A DNA stretch of 51,095 nt from Planctomycetota bacterium (GTDB taxonomy: Bacteria > Planctomycetota > Phycisphaerae > Phycisphaerales > SM1A02): contig JADFOJ010000001.1 of NCBI GenBank assembly GCA_022562915.1, forward strand, positions 1 to 51,095. The letters run 5' to 3'. A model generated the notes under the pieces. That model searched no databases. It saw only the letters and a list, made by a program, of their open reading frames with translations, and was not told the origin of the DNA. Below are positions 1 to 7,784 of this stretch, one piece after another (within the stretch, counting starts at the first letter, position 1; each line of letters opens with the position of its first letter). A program made the translations under genes and the position numbers.

Positions 1-1260
1 AGCCCGGCCCGATTCCGTGAGGAGTCCGAGCACATCCTCGTGCACGGGCAGGCGCCCATCGACATCACCGATCGGGAAGATGGGGCCGTAGGCATCGCGA
101 CCGTTCCGCAAGTCGAGGTCGAGATCCAGGGCGAGCCTCTCCACGAGAACAGTCGTCCCTGGATGGGCGGCTTTCCACTGGCCCCAGGTCGTCGTGACGA
201 CACCGGCCTGTCCGAGGACGATGCCACGTTTCGCGAGCGGTCCCGTCACGGCGTTGCCGCGGAACGTGTCAAAGACGGAGAAGGTGTTGAGGTCGTACAT
301 GACCTTGTTCGATCGAATCAGCAACCCGGAGGTTCGTAGAACCGGACGTTCGACCCCCTCCGGCATCTCGTCGGTGAAGTAGGCCTGAGCCGAACCGCAC
401 AACGTGCAATAGGGAATGCCGAGGTCGCGACCGCCGAGCGTGTCGTTCACCATCTCGCGCACGTCCATGATCCGGCGCGGATAGGCCCTGGATTCTCCGC
501 CCACGACGACTCCGAACACGATGTCGTCATCGTCGAGCCAACCGGCGCCCTCCACGAACGTGACCTCGGGGTTGTCCACGGCGGGAATACAGTTGCACGG
601 CTCATCCGTGGTTCCGAATGCGCGGTCGTCGATCCCGACGCCACCCCAGGTCACGTGGCGCCAGTCGAGATCGCCGGGTTGGAAGATCCGCTCCCATTGG
701 GGAACGATGAGGGTGTAGATGCCGCGCTTCACCTCCAGGTAACCGGGAGGTGCAGCCACATCCCACGCGATGAGGTGATCCGTGATCGAACGCCAGGAAT
801 TGCCGACGTCGATGTCCAGCCCCATGAGCTCGACCGCCGCCGTCGAGAGGAACGCGTTCAGCCCCGGATCCGTGGTGAATCGCATGAGGTCGGAGAGGAT
901 CCAGGCCACTCGCACATCGCCCGACTCACCGATCACCAGCAGGGCATCGAGCTGCGCTTCGTCCCACTCGCTTGTTCGCACCCTCGGACCGAAGGCGGTT
1001 TCGATCGCGTCGGAGACTTCCGGGGCGAGCGGTCCAGTCGGCACGTCGGGCGCCAGACCGAATGGAGCGTCTTCCCTACGCGCAGGGCTCGTCCGCCCGG
1101 TCGACCCGGAAACCTCGTCGTCCCGTGACGCTCGTGAGCGCCCCTCGATCGCCGTGGTCCGCGGTTCGTCGGGATCGGAGGCATGGCACGCGACCGTTCC
1201 GAGGATGATCCAGGCGCACAATCCCGCCGTCATGCGTGTTTTGCTGGTCATAGTCGCCAT
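1..1260 (-). CDS. DUF3179 domain-containing lipoprotein, C-terminus beyond window
   Basis: The frame is open from an ATG at 1260 to the window edge (420 codons), so the C-terminus is missing. The first ~25 residues are a signal peptide (basic MTSKTRMT, then GLCAWIILGTVAC), and Cys25 could be a lipidation site. The DUF3179 core starts near residue 240: the run LDDDDIVFGVVVGGE is followed by RAYP, an REMVND motif and then IPYCTLCGSAQAY, which is the family signature. The CxxC in that motif is intact. The role of DUF3179 is not established; proteins of this type are exported and suspected to bind something through the Cys motif. Nothing in the flanks points to a pathway. An alternative start is the second Met, three codons in. 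The family call is firm; the lipoprotein call is less so. Confidence 0.85.
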   Translation of the reverse strand, partial: MATMTSKTRMTAGLCAWIILGTVACHASDPDEPRTTAIEGRSRASRDDEVSGSTGRTSPARREDAPFGLAPDVPTGPLAPEVSDAIETAFGPRVRTSEWDEAQLDALLVIGESGDVRVAWILSDLMRFTTDPGLNAFLSTAAVELMGLDIDVGNSWRSITDHLIAWDVAAPPGYLEVKRGIYTLIVPQWERIFQPGDLDWRHVTWGGVGIDDRAFGTTDEPCNCIPAVDNPEVTFVEGAGWLDDDDIVFGVVVGGESRAYPRRIMDVREMVNDTLGGRDLGIPYCTLCGSAQAYFTDEMPEGVERPVLRTSGLLIRSNKVMYDLNTFSVFDTFRGNAVTGPLAKRGIVLGQAGVVTTTWGQWKAAHPGTTVLVERLALDLDLDLRNGRDAYGPIFPIGDVDGRLPVHEDVLGLLTESGRA

Positions 1261-1428
1261 GGAGTCGGATCGTCGCCGGTGCGGCAGGTGCTCCCTATTC
1301 AACTTTCGAACGGCGTGACGAGTCGTCGATCCGATGTACACGACGGTCACGATCGCATTCTAACGAGGCTTCGCCTCAGATCGCCGAGCGTGGTCGTCGT
1401 CATTCCTCCAACGAGAAACGCCACAGTT

Positions 1429-2115
1429 TCAATCAACCGAGTCCGGCGCAAGGCCGAAGACCAGAAACCATTCCCGGGGCAGGAAATCAAAACGGCTGAG
1501 CAGACTGAAACCGGCAGCTTTCATTTCCGCGATGATTTGGGCTTCCGGCAACCGATCCTGACGCGGCGGCCCGGTCCCTCCGGTCTCCGGACGGTATTCC
1601 AGGATGGCGACGCGCCCGTTCTTCTTGAGGACATCGCGGACCTTCCGCATGTACGCCGGGCGTTCGTCGATCTCCTTGTACACGCTGGAGAGAAAGACCC
1701 AATCACACGATGCCGGCGGCAGGTTGGGATCATGGAACCCACCATGGATGACGGTGACATTGGTCAGACCGCGTTTCGCAACCCGTTTCCGTAACGCCTT
1801 GATCATGGCCGGCTGCACATCCGTCGCGTACACGAGGCCGGTGGGTCCGACGCGGCCGGCCAGTTTCTCGCTGAAGTAGCCTCCTCCGGCTCCGATGTCG
1901 GCAATCACGTCGCCCTCAACCAGTTCCAGGGCGTCAAGAACGTCATCGGGCCTCTGCCAACGATCGCGCCTGGGTGATTCGAGATACCACAGGTAGTGCG
2001 GGTTGAACACCCGGTGGCCTTCGTAATCCCTCGTCGTCGACATGCAGCCGGCGGTGACGAGAAGAACTGCACAAAGCAGCAAGCCGTTGAGCCGATACAA
2101 TCTCAAATTGAACAC
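1429..2115 (-). CDS. SAM-dependent methyltransferase, predicted lipoprotein
   Basis: Class I methyltransferase fold: motif I is ADIGAGGGYFSEKLA, followed by YATDVQP (acidic loop), DWVFLSSVYKEID, and VAILEYRPE near the end. An N-terminal signal (RLYRLNGLLLCAVLLVTAGC) ends in a clean lipobox, so the enzyme is predicted to be anchored outside the cytoplasm, which is odd for a SAM-dependent enzyme. I chose GTG at 2115 because GAGAG lies 5 bases upstream and the signal peptide then has a normal short n-region. The frame also opens at an ATG at 2163. Downstream on the same strand, 168 bases away, lies the DUF3179 lipoprotein. Substrate unknown. Confidence 0.8.
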   Translation of the reverse strand: MFNLRLYRLNGLLLCAVLLVTAGCMSTTRDYEGHRVFNPHYLWYLESPRRDRWQRPDDVLDALELVEGDVIADIGAGGGYFSEKLAGRVGPTGLVYATDVQPAMIKALRKRVAKRGLTNVTVIHGGFHDPNLPPASCDWVFLSSVYKEIDERPAYMRKVRDVLKKNGRVAILEYRPETGGTGPPRQDRLPEAQIIAEMKAAGFSLLSRFDFLPREWFLVFGLAPDSVD

Positions 2116-2448
2116 ACCGTCTCTCAAGATTACGACGTCAAGCGGTCCAGCGGCACCGGACAAGCGAACAAGCCATCTGAGTCTATCGCTCCCCCACCGC
2201 TGCCGGCAGCTTCTCGACAGGCCAACAAAGCTGCCATATTCTCACGTGCGGGCTCGCCTGAGTCTTTGTAGCCGATAGCGCAGTCTGGACCGCTGGCACG
2301 TGGTCAGGTTCACGCAGCCACTGCCCAACCGCGAAGGCACTGATGCGCTTGAGGCGCAGTCTGTTTCTTGCGGCATACTTGCTGCGCGTACCGATCGCGG
2401 CTGGCGGAACCCTCTGAACCGCAGCAGGTTGCCTCTCCCGCGCAAACA

Positions 2449-2493
2449 GTTTGCCAATCGTCAACGTCGACGGTTCGAATCCGTTCACCCGCT
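2449..2493 (+). other. 3' half of a tRNA-Gly(GCC), attachment-site-like remnant
   Basis: Reading 5' to 3': an anticodon-loop-like TTTGCCAA, a variable region ending AACGTC, a 5-bp T-stem GACGG/CCGTT around the loop TTCGAAT, and an acceptor strand CACCCGC plus discriminator T. This is the layout of the 3' half of bacterial tRNA-Gly(GCC). The expected 5' acceptor GCGGGTG and a D-arm are absent from the preceding 100 bases, and the anticodon stem does not pair, so this is not a functional tRNA. Such 3' halves are commonly left where an integrase has used a tRNA gene as attachment site. Confidence 0.6.
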
Positions 2494-2612
2494 TTCGACG
2501 TAAACCACGTCGACACTCGAAGTACGGGTGACCCGCCAAGATCGGCGGTGCGGCTCGGGACGCGACACTGCACGGCGTCAACACCGCGCACAGCGTTCAA
2601 TGAGACCGCACC

Positions 2613-2669
2613 ATGCCGAAACGAACCCCGTCCTACCGTCTGCGCAAGGGCCACGGCCAGGCCATCGTA
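2613..2669 (+). pseudogene. Possible remnant of an integrase/recombinase N-terminus
   Basis: The 19 codons from the ATG read MPKRTPSYRLRKGHGQAIV, which resembles the opening segment (YRLHKxSGQAVV) of tyrosine recombinases common in planctomycetes. The expected continuation, a 'TLxGRDxYLG' strand, is not found in any frame, so the similarity ends abruptly. It lies 120 bases after the tRNA-Gly half on the same strand, an arrangement expected of a decayed integrative element. The match is short and made from memory. Confidence 0.35.
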
Positions 2670-2761
2670 CCAACGGCGCCCTGGGCAACCTGGCCCCGAG
2701 GCGAGACGATCTTGGACAGGCACTTTGCCTTCCTGCCCTCGCCCGACACCTTTCGAAGTGC

Positions 2762-3041
2762 TGCGGGCCCGCACGTGCGCTCGACGGCAGCAACGCGAGT
2801 GCAGGGTGACGATCGGCGAGGTGCTGGAGCGGAGTCAGGTGCCTTTACCGGCGACCTGGCGCTCGAGCCTCTCGATCCATTCCTCGATCTGCAGCAGCTC
2901 GTGGATGATGATGATGTGGGTCTTCCTGGCGTCGATCCCCACCGGGCTGTCGTCGCTGGTGATCAGCTCTTCGATATCGCCGTAGTCAGATGCGGGAACC
3001 TCTGGATCCATCGGGGCGACGGTACCGGAGATCCTCCTCAC
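2762..3041 (-). repeat. Duplicated cassette, copy 1 (with small gene)
   Basis: This stretch and 11651-11927 are clearly related over their whole length, including about 70 bases downstream of the stop codon (shared GCACGTG-GCTCGACGGCAGC and GCAGGGTGACGAT blocks). Similarity fades just beyond the start codon of the small gene. The conserved 3' flank suggests that a unit larger than the coding sequence was duplicated. Confidence 0.75.
2835..3041 (-). CDS. Small conserved acidic protein, paralogue 1
   Basis: A 68-residue soluble protein of unknown family. The N-terminal part is acidic (DYGDIEELITSDDSP); the middle is the near-invariant block VGIDARKTHIIIIHELLQIE; the C-terminus is a charged helix (WIERLERQ). 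No signal peptide or membrane segment. The paralogue at 11724-11927 keeps the same GTG start and most residues, with changes mostly conservative, which argues that both are real proteins under selection. GTG at 3041 is preferred because the bases just after it (GTGAG..ATCTC) are conserved in the second copy; an inner ATG at 3011 would also keep the conserved core. It lies 61 bases downstream of the DUF971 gene. Confidence 0.7.
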   Translation of the reverse strand: MRRISGTVAPMDPEVPASDYGDIEELITSDDSPVGIDARKTHIIIIHELLQIEEWIERLERQVAGKGT

Positions 3042-3102
3042 CTGCCGGAGGATCGCCGATGACTTGCCGAGCGGTTTCCTTCACGCCAAGGTGCCCGGTC
3101 GT

Positions 3103-3441
3103 TCAGCCCGGAGATCCCGGTTCTCGCCCCGCGCACTGGGGACAGGGACACAGTGCTCGCAGCATCTTCCAGGAATAGAGGCCGGTGGAGTGCCCGTCGG
3201 ACCAGTTGATCCGCAGCGCATAGTTCCCCACCAGTTGCATGTCGCCGATCGTGATGTCCTCGGCGATGGACGCGATATCGAGCGTCCGAACGCCGGTCAA
3301 CTCGTCGACACATCCTGCGCAGGGACACTCTCCTCGCAGTGTTCGGTACGGATACCGGCCGATGTGACCTTCTTCCCAGGTGATCTCCAGGGATCGCTGT
3401 TCCGTCACGGCCTTGACATCTTCGGGTGACCGAACCATCAA
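3103..3441 (-). CDS. DUF971 / gamma-butyrobetaine hydroxylase-like N-terminal domain protein
   Basis: 112 residues, nearly all one DUF971 domain: SLEITWEEGHIGRYPYRTLR, then CPCAGC, a second strand pair (LRINWSDGHSTGLYSW), and a final CPCPQC. The two C-x-C-x-x-C clusters suggest metal binding. In other bacteria the stand-alone domain often sits near iron-sulfur or Mrp/ApbC genes; here the partner is a flavin nitroreductase. Its ATG overlaps the stop of the upstream nitroreductase gene by 4 bases (ATGA), so the two are probably translationally coupled. The family is secure; the function is not. Confidence 0.88.
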   Translation of the reverse strand: MMVRSPEDVKAVTEQRSLEITWEEGHIGRYPYRTLRGECPCAGCVDELTGVRTLDIASIAEDITIGDMQLVGNYALRINWSDGHSTGLYSWKMLRALCPCPQCAGREPGSPG

Positions 3442-5156
3442 CTACACTCCTTCGGTGGATGCGCCGGGTAGCCCGGCAAGGAAGTCAGTCGAGTATCCTC
3501 GACCGGACCGCCGACGGTGAAGTGGTAGATCGTCTGGTATCGCCGGTCGGTCAGGCCCAGGATCTCGTGGGTGGCATCGTCGAAGAAACACCCGATGCCG
3601 GTGGCGCCGACACCGGCGGCTTCCGCTTCCAGGTAAAGCACCTGACCGATGGCGCCGGCTTCCCAGTGCAGCCTGCGATAGAACCAGGCGCCGTGCGCGG
3701 ACAGGCGCGGCTCGAACTCGCCGAGCATCGCCACGGCAAACGCTCCGTCAGCGGCGATCTCCTGATGGCAGGAACTCATCCGTGCCGCCTGCCGACAGTC
3801 GGTTTCGCGCAGCCGGTAGAGGTGCATGCCTGCCGGGCACGCCGCCGGCCGGCGCCACTCAAAACGCCTCGTGATCGCTGCCCGCAGGTCGCCCGTCCGA
3901 GCCGGGTCCCGGACCAGCAGATACAGCCCCGGCGCCAACGACGTCACGCGGTGTACGAACAGCAACAGGTGCACCGAGGGTCTCCAGGGAAGGGCCGTGA
4001 AGGGAACGGCTCCGGGCAGCACCCTCTGGAGCATCCGGTAGAACGCCCCGCGGTCGAGAGCGGTCTTGCCGTCAAGAGCCACGGCGCTGCGGCGCTGGCG
4101 AATGATCTGCCGGGCGGAGAGTGTGCGATCCGGCAGGTCGATCTCGCGGCCGGGAGGCGCCAATTGGGTCCAGAACTCCTTGTCGGGCGCTTTCGGCTTC
4201 AGCGTTGCCTGCGAGACGGTGTCGATGATCGGCCACTCGCGGTGATCGGCGCTGAGACGGTTGGGGCTGCCATGCCAGTGACCGTCTCCAATGTCCTCCA
4301 ACAGATCGTGCGAGGGCTCGTAGGCACGTTGGCAATCGAGCGTGAACGGCTTGGGCGCCTTGGGATAGACGACCAGAAGACACTCCGGATGTTCCGCCTC
4401 GATGCCTTGTTGCCGGTGGACCCCAAGAAGTCTCTCCAGAAGATCGTCGGTCATCGTCTCCAGGAGACGCGTTTCCCATCCCAGCACCGCGGCTGCCAGG
4501 GCGACCGCCGCGATCGCATGTCCCAGGTCATGCTGGCAGTAGCGGAACGCGCGCTCGCCGTACTTCCATGACTCGCGCCAGTAAATGGAAGTGAGCCCCA
4601 CGAGAACCGCTCGTGGCGGAAGACCACGGGTCACACCGTGCCAGAGCTGTTCCGTCAGTTCGCTGCGCACCTCGAGGGCGTGCGTGAGGGGACAGTAGTG
4701 ATAGACGGCGGGGCGATCGTGAAGGCCGGGGATGGCGCCGCAGATGATGTATCCCTCGGTCGGATGCAGATCACCGCTGGACGGGTTGACGCGCAGTGAC
4801 CAACGTGAACCGCGATACTCCTTCCATGCGGAGAGAGAGAGGCTGTCATACAAGAGCTGGGAGAGGCTTTGCCGGTCGGGCACCCGCACGGGTCCGCCGG
4901 GCACCGGACGAAACAGCTCGTCGTAGCGTGGTCGCTGGGCTGTTTCCGGTGGCAGGTGGTCCAGACGAACGCGCTTTGCGCCGCTGTACTGGCGGAACGG
5001 ATTCGGTTGGTTGGGCCAGTCCATGTAGCCTGGTGATGGTGCGTAGCGGTGCTGGTGGTGCTTGGTGCGCTGGTGGTACTCCAAGGCAGCTTCCAGCCCG
5101 CCCGGAGCGGCCCAGGGGTGCTCGGACGGGGGCCTGGTACTTCCGGACGTTGACAA
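3438..5156 (-). CDS. SagB/ThcOx-type nitroreductase, two fused nitroreductase domains
   Basis: 572 residues. The opening LEYHQRTKHHQHRYAPSPGY and MDWPNQPNPFRQYSGA is the typical leader of this family. The first nitroreductase domain spans roughly 95-280 (SLSAWKEYRG, RVNPSSGDLHPTEGYII, RAFRYCQHDLGHAIAAV); the second spans roughly 350-555 (RQIIRQRRSAVALDG, HWEAGAIGQVLYLEAEA, GIGCFFDDATHEILG). These are FMN-dependent oxidoreductase folds; SagB members oxidise azolines in peptide natural products, but no precursor peptide or cyclodehydratase gene is visible here, so that role is not implied. The start is a TTG without a clear ribosome site and is uncertain by a few codons. It is followed with a 4-base overlap by the DUF971 gene. 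Confidence 0.85.
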   Translation of the reverse strand: MSTSGSTRPPSEHPWAAPGGLEAALEYHQRTKHHQHRYAPSPGYMDWPNQPNPFRQYSGAKRVRLDHLPPETAQRPRYDELFRPVPGGPVRVPDRQSLSQLLYDSLSLSAWKEYRGSRWSLRVNPSSGDLHPTEGYIICGAIPGLHDRPAVYHYCPLTHALEVRSELTEQLWHGVTRGLPPRAVLVGLTSIYWRESWKYGERAFRYCQHDLGHAIAAVALAAAVLGWETRLLETMTDDLLERLLGVHRQQGIEAEHPECLLVVYPKAPKPFTLDCQRAYEPSHDLLEDIGDGHWHGSPNRLSADHREWPIIDTVSQATLKPKAPDKEFWTQLAPPGREIDLPDRTLSARQIIRQRRSAVALDGKTALDRGAFYRMLQRVLPGAVPFTALPWRPSVHLLLFVHRVTSLAPGLYLLVRDPARTGDLRAAITRRFEWRRPAACPAGMHLYRLRETDCRQAARMSSCHQEIAADGAFAVAMLGEFEPRLSAHGAWFYRRLHWEAGAIGQVLYLEAEAAGVGATGIGCFFDDATHEILGLTDRRYQTIYHFTVGGPVEDTRLTSLPGYPAHPPKECS

Positions 5157-5353
5157 TCTGCGAGTTCCCTGTGATCCGCGGGGTCAGCGAATGGTACGCG
5201 GTTGGTGATGCCTTGCAGCCTCCGGTCGTTGCGAACGGGCCGATCAACGGGGTCTCTCGCGTTCTCCGCCCGTTTCGATCATACTGCTCTTGCGTGCGCA
5301 TGAGATTATCGCGCCGTCATCGTTGATCAGAGGCAACACACACGGAGGTCCGT

Positions 5354-5692
5354 ATGGATTCTGAACTGGCCAACAAAGAGTGCGTGCCCTGTCGAGGCGG
5401 CACACCCCCGCTTTCCGGCGACGAGGTCAAAGATCTACTGCGAGAACTGGACGGGTGGACCGTCGAGCAGGAGTATCACCTTACCAGGGCGTTCACGTTG
5501 CCGGACTTTGCGAAGTCCCTGGCCTTCGTCAACCGGATCGGGGGAATCGCCGAGCAGCAGAACCATCACCCCGACATCTACCTGGCCTGGGGCAAAGTGC
5601 GTGTGGACGTGTGGACGCACAAGATCAAGGGTCTGACCGAGAGCGACTTCATCTTCGCGGCGAAGGTCGATGCTGCGATCACGGAGCCCTGA
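5354..5692 (+). CDS. phhB: Pterin-4a-carbinolamine dehydratase
   Basis: 112 residues, normal for the family. It removes water from 4a-hydroxytetrahydrobiopterin and so recycles the pterin cofactor of aromatic amino acid hydroxylases. The signature is complete: LDGWTVEQ near residue 33, FAKSLAFVNRIGGIAEQQNHHPDI with the active-site HHP at 71-73, and the closing VDVWTHKIKGLTESDF. The start ATG follows GGAGGTCCGT at good spacing. No aromatic amino acid hydroxylase is visible nearby. It is transcribed divergently from the SagB-like gene across a 197-base gap and precedes a phosphatase on the same strand. Confidence 0.92.
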   Translation: MDSELANKECVPCRGGTPPLSGDEVKDLLRELDGWTVEQEYHLTRAFTLPDFAKSLAFVNRIGGIAEQQNHHPDIYLAWGKVRVDVWTHKIKGLTESDFIFAAKVDAAITEP

Positions 5693-5752
5693 CGGGAGGA
5701 GGCTCGCCTGGTGCAACGGCGGCGGCCTGCTGCGTAAGGGCGAGCACACCGA

Positions 5753-6244
5753 GTGTTTACCTCCCCTTTCTGGATCCGGAACGCTCCGCTTGGGCGCCTC
5801 GCCACCTCGACGCGACCGGCGCCGGACGAGTGGCTCCGCGACGACCTTGCGGCGTGGAAGGACGAGGGTGCGGACATCGTGGTCTCGCTTCTCTCGGATC
5901 GCGAGGTGCAACGCCTTGGTCTCGACGCCGAGCAGGAGCACTGCCGGGAACTCGGCATCGAGTTCCGTCTCTTGCCGATCACGGATCGCGGCATACCGGA
6001 TTCCGTCGATACGTTCCGTGAGCTGATCAATCAGCTTCATGAAGAGTCCACACGGAACCGCGGCATCGTCGCCCATTGCTATGCCGGCATCGGGCGCTCG
6101 ACGCTCGTCGCCGCCTCGTTGCTGGTGCGGGCGGGCGTGGAGCTCGACGAGGCACTTCGGCGGATCTCGGACGCGCGCGGCTTCGAGGTTCCCGATACCG
6201 CGGATCAGCGGGACTGGCTTCAGTCCCTCGTGGCTTCACTGTAG
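5753..6244 (+). CDS. Dual-specificity / tyrosine protein phosphatase
   Basis: 163 residues. The P-loop HCYAGIGRS (residues 108-116) matches HCxxGxGRS with nucleophile Cys109 and Arg115, and the general-acid Asp is likely Asp78 in the TDRGIP loop. Upstream is a beta-alpha unit typical of compact dual-specificity phosphatases (ADIVVSLLSDREV, IEFRLLPI). It would remove phosphate from Ser/Thr/Tyr residues or from phosphoinositide-like substrates; the substrate cannot be told. GTG start at 5753, 60 bases after the carbinolamine dehydratase gene, so the two may share a transcript. Confidence 0.85.
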   Translation: MFTSPFWIRNAPLGRLATSTRPAPDEWLRDDLAAWKDEGADIVVSLLSDREVQRLGLDAEQEHCRELGIEFRLLPITDRGIPDSVDTFRELINQLHEESTRNRGIVAHCYAGIGRSTLVAASLLVRAGVELDEALRRISDARGFEVPDTADQRDWLQSLVASL

Positions 6245-6372
6245 AGGTCCGGTCCGGCTCTTCGGCTCCGCCTTGAGGTACGGGCGATCCGGGGCGTCGA
6301 GATGCTGAGTTCCGAGGCAATGATCATTTTGGGCCACGATCCGTGAGACGAGCGTGGCAGACTCGACGCCTC

Positions 6373-6594
6373 ATGCCCGAACCACGCGGACTTCTCCTGG
6401 CGAGACTGGTTGCCACACTGGCCGTCGCGTTCTCCGGCAGGCCCGTCGTCGCGGTCGAGTCCTGCTCACCGGGCGACCTCGATCTCGACGGGTTCGTCGG
6501 CATCGTCGACATGCTGGCGATGCTCGGCCGCGGCACTCAACGCGAGGTCACGGGCACGCGCCCCAGTGGGCCAGCAACTCCAGGAAGTCGGTGA
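6373..6594 (+). pseudogene. Stub: signal peptide joined directly to a dockerin-like repeat
   Basis: From the ATG at 6373 (the frame also has GTG at 6343) the peptide is a signal sequence (LLLARLVATLAVAFSGRPVVAV) followed at once by CSPGDLDLDGFVGIVDMLAMLG, one dockerin-like calcium repeat. Such repeats normally sit at the C-terminus after several hundred residues. After about 6535 the frame runs through sequence antisense to the end of the neighbouring dockerin gene, and the open frames overlap tail to tail by 47 bases. The body and the second repeat are missing, so this looks like the residue of a deletion, perhaps between two dockerin genes in opposite orientation. Confidence 0.55.
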
Positions 6595-7525
6595 TGGTCA
6601 CGCTGCCGTCGCCGTCGAAGTCAGGGGGGTCGGGGGTAGGGACGGGGCCCCAGGCGGCCAACAGCACGAGGAAGTCGTTGATGCCGACGTCGCCGGTGTT
6701 GTCGAGATCCCACGGGCAGGAGACTCCGGCAGCGAGTTGCATCGCCTCGACCGCAATCGGGCTGATCAGCGTGCCCAGTTCCTGCCACGTGACCGGGTCG
6801 ATCCGGTGGATCGTCCCGTTGCTTTCGCTGAGCAGCAGGTCATCGCCATCCCGCACCATCGCGGAGATGGCGAACGGCAGAAACCCCTCGTCCATAAGGA
6901 GACCGGTCGCCAGGTCATACCGGACGTACTGCCCGAACCCGTCGGCGGCGTAGAGCGACTCGGCATCGCTCGCCATCCCCTGCGCCGGTCCGGAGCAGCC
7001 GCAGCCGAAGTACTCGAAGTTCCCCGCAACGGCGTCACCTTTGAACACGATTCCCTCCAGCGCGGAGGAGACGAACAGGTCGTTCCCCAGCACCAGCATC
7101 GCCTCGATGCCCTCCGGACCCACCAGCGTCGATTCGACCACGCCCGTCGACGGGTCGATGCGGTGGATGTTGCCGGAGACTTCGCTGACGAGCAGGTCGC
7201 CGTCGTGCATGACCATGGCGGTGATGCTGTCCGGCGCGAAGAAGAGGTTCAGGAACTCGCCGGTGGTGAGGTCGAACGTGATGATGCCCCCGATGTTGTC
7301 GCCGGCGTATATGTACGAGTCGTCCATCGCCAGGGCCTGGATCGAGCCGAGGCACGCCCCCGCGAGCGGTTGAAACCCTCCAGTCTCCGAGTCGCCGACG
7401 TAGACCTCGCCGATTGTCCCGGCGAGGTAGAGGTCGGTCGCGCCGACGGGTCCGACGAATGTTACCGCGCTGCCGAGCGCGATCAGGGCCAGAGCGGTCG
7501 TCCGTCTCGAATGTGAGGTGCGCAT
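6548..7525 (-). CDS. Secreted propeller-like protein with C-terminal dockerin-type repeats
   Basis: 325 residues from the ATG at 7525, chosen because AAAGGAGC lies 7 bases upstream and the protein then opens with a signal peptide (MRTSHSRRTTALALIALGSA to VGA). The body is a run of about six short blade-like repeats around the phrases 'IYAGDNIGGIITFDLTTGE', 'LLVSEVSGNIHRIDPSTG' and 'LLLSESNGTIHRIDPVT', suggesting a beta-propeller. The end holds two calcium-loop motifs, DLDNTGDVGINDFLVLLAAWG and DFDGDGSVTITDFLELLAHWG, the planctomycete dockerin-type tail. It is presumably exported; no enzyme motif seen. A cohesin partner is not visible in this window. Confidence 0.82.
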   Translation of the reverse strand: MRTSHSRRTTALALIALGSAVTFVGPVGATDLYLAGTIGEVYVGDSETGGFQPLAGACLGSIQALAMDDSYIYAGDNIGGIITFDLTTGEFLNLFFAPDSITAMVMHDGDLLVSEVSGNIHRIDPSTGVVESTLVGPEGIEAMLVLGNDLFVSSALEGIVFKGDAVAGNFEYFGCGCSGPAQGMASDAESLYAADGFGQYVRYDLATGLLMDEGFLPFAISAMVRDGDDLLLSESNGTIHRIDPVTWQELGTLISPIAVEAMQLAAGVSCPWDLDNTGDVGINDFLVLLAAWGPVPTPDPPDFDGDGSVTITDFLELLAHWGACP

Positions 7526-7784
7526 GGTCGAGCTCCTTTTCGGGGGTTTTCGCGGGCGCGCCATCGTGCCGGAGTTGGTCGCTGCGCTCATTCTAACGCG
7601 CCTGACAGGCCGGCAGTTCTGCGATCATGAAGAGCAATCCGTGGACCGGCTCCGTCCGGCCTCTACACCTGTCAGGCGCATTCGCGTCACTGTCGGGATC
7701 AACGATCTCGACGATTCTCGCGGATCCGCCAAGGAGCAGCAGTCGTGCGTCTCGCCCCAGGATTCGCTGAACTCGTCGCGGTGG

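Larger units (their letters stand above)
2116..2834. other. Gene-poor scar region
   Basis: About 700 bases without an intact gene. Minus-strand open frames crossing 2460-2500 read GFEPST/ERIRTVD-like peptides, a typical artefact of translating a tRNA T-arm, so they are not genes. The only recognisable contents are the 3' half of a tRNA-Gly and a short peptide resembling the start of a planctomycete recombinase, both on the plus strand. From about 2762 the sequence is part of the duplicated cassette that is also found near 11.65 kb. Confidence 0.6.

Noticed and set aside
2183..2774. Minus-strand frames reading GFEPST and ERIRTVD peptides
   Set aside because: These are the usual false proteins obtained when a tRNA T-arm is translated antisense; no start site or conserved domain supports them.
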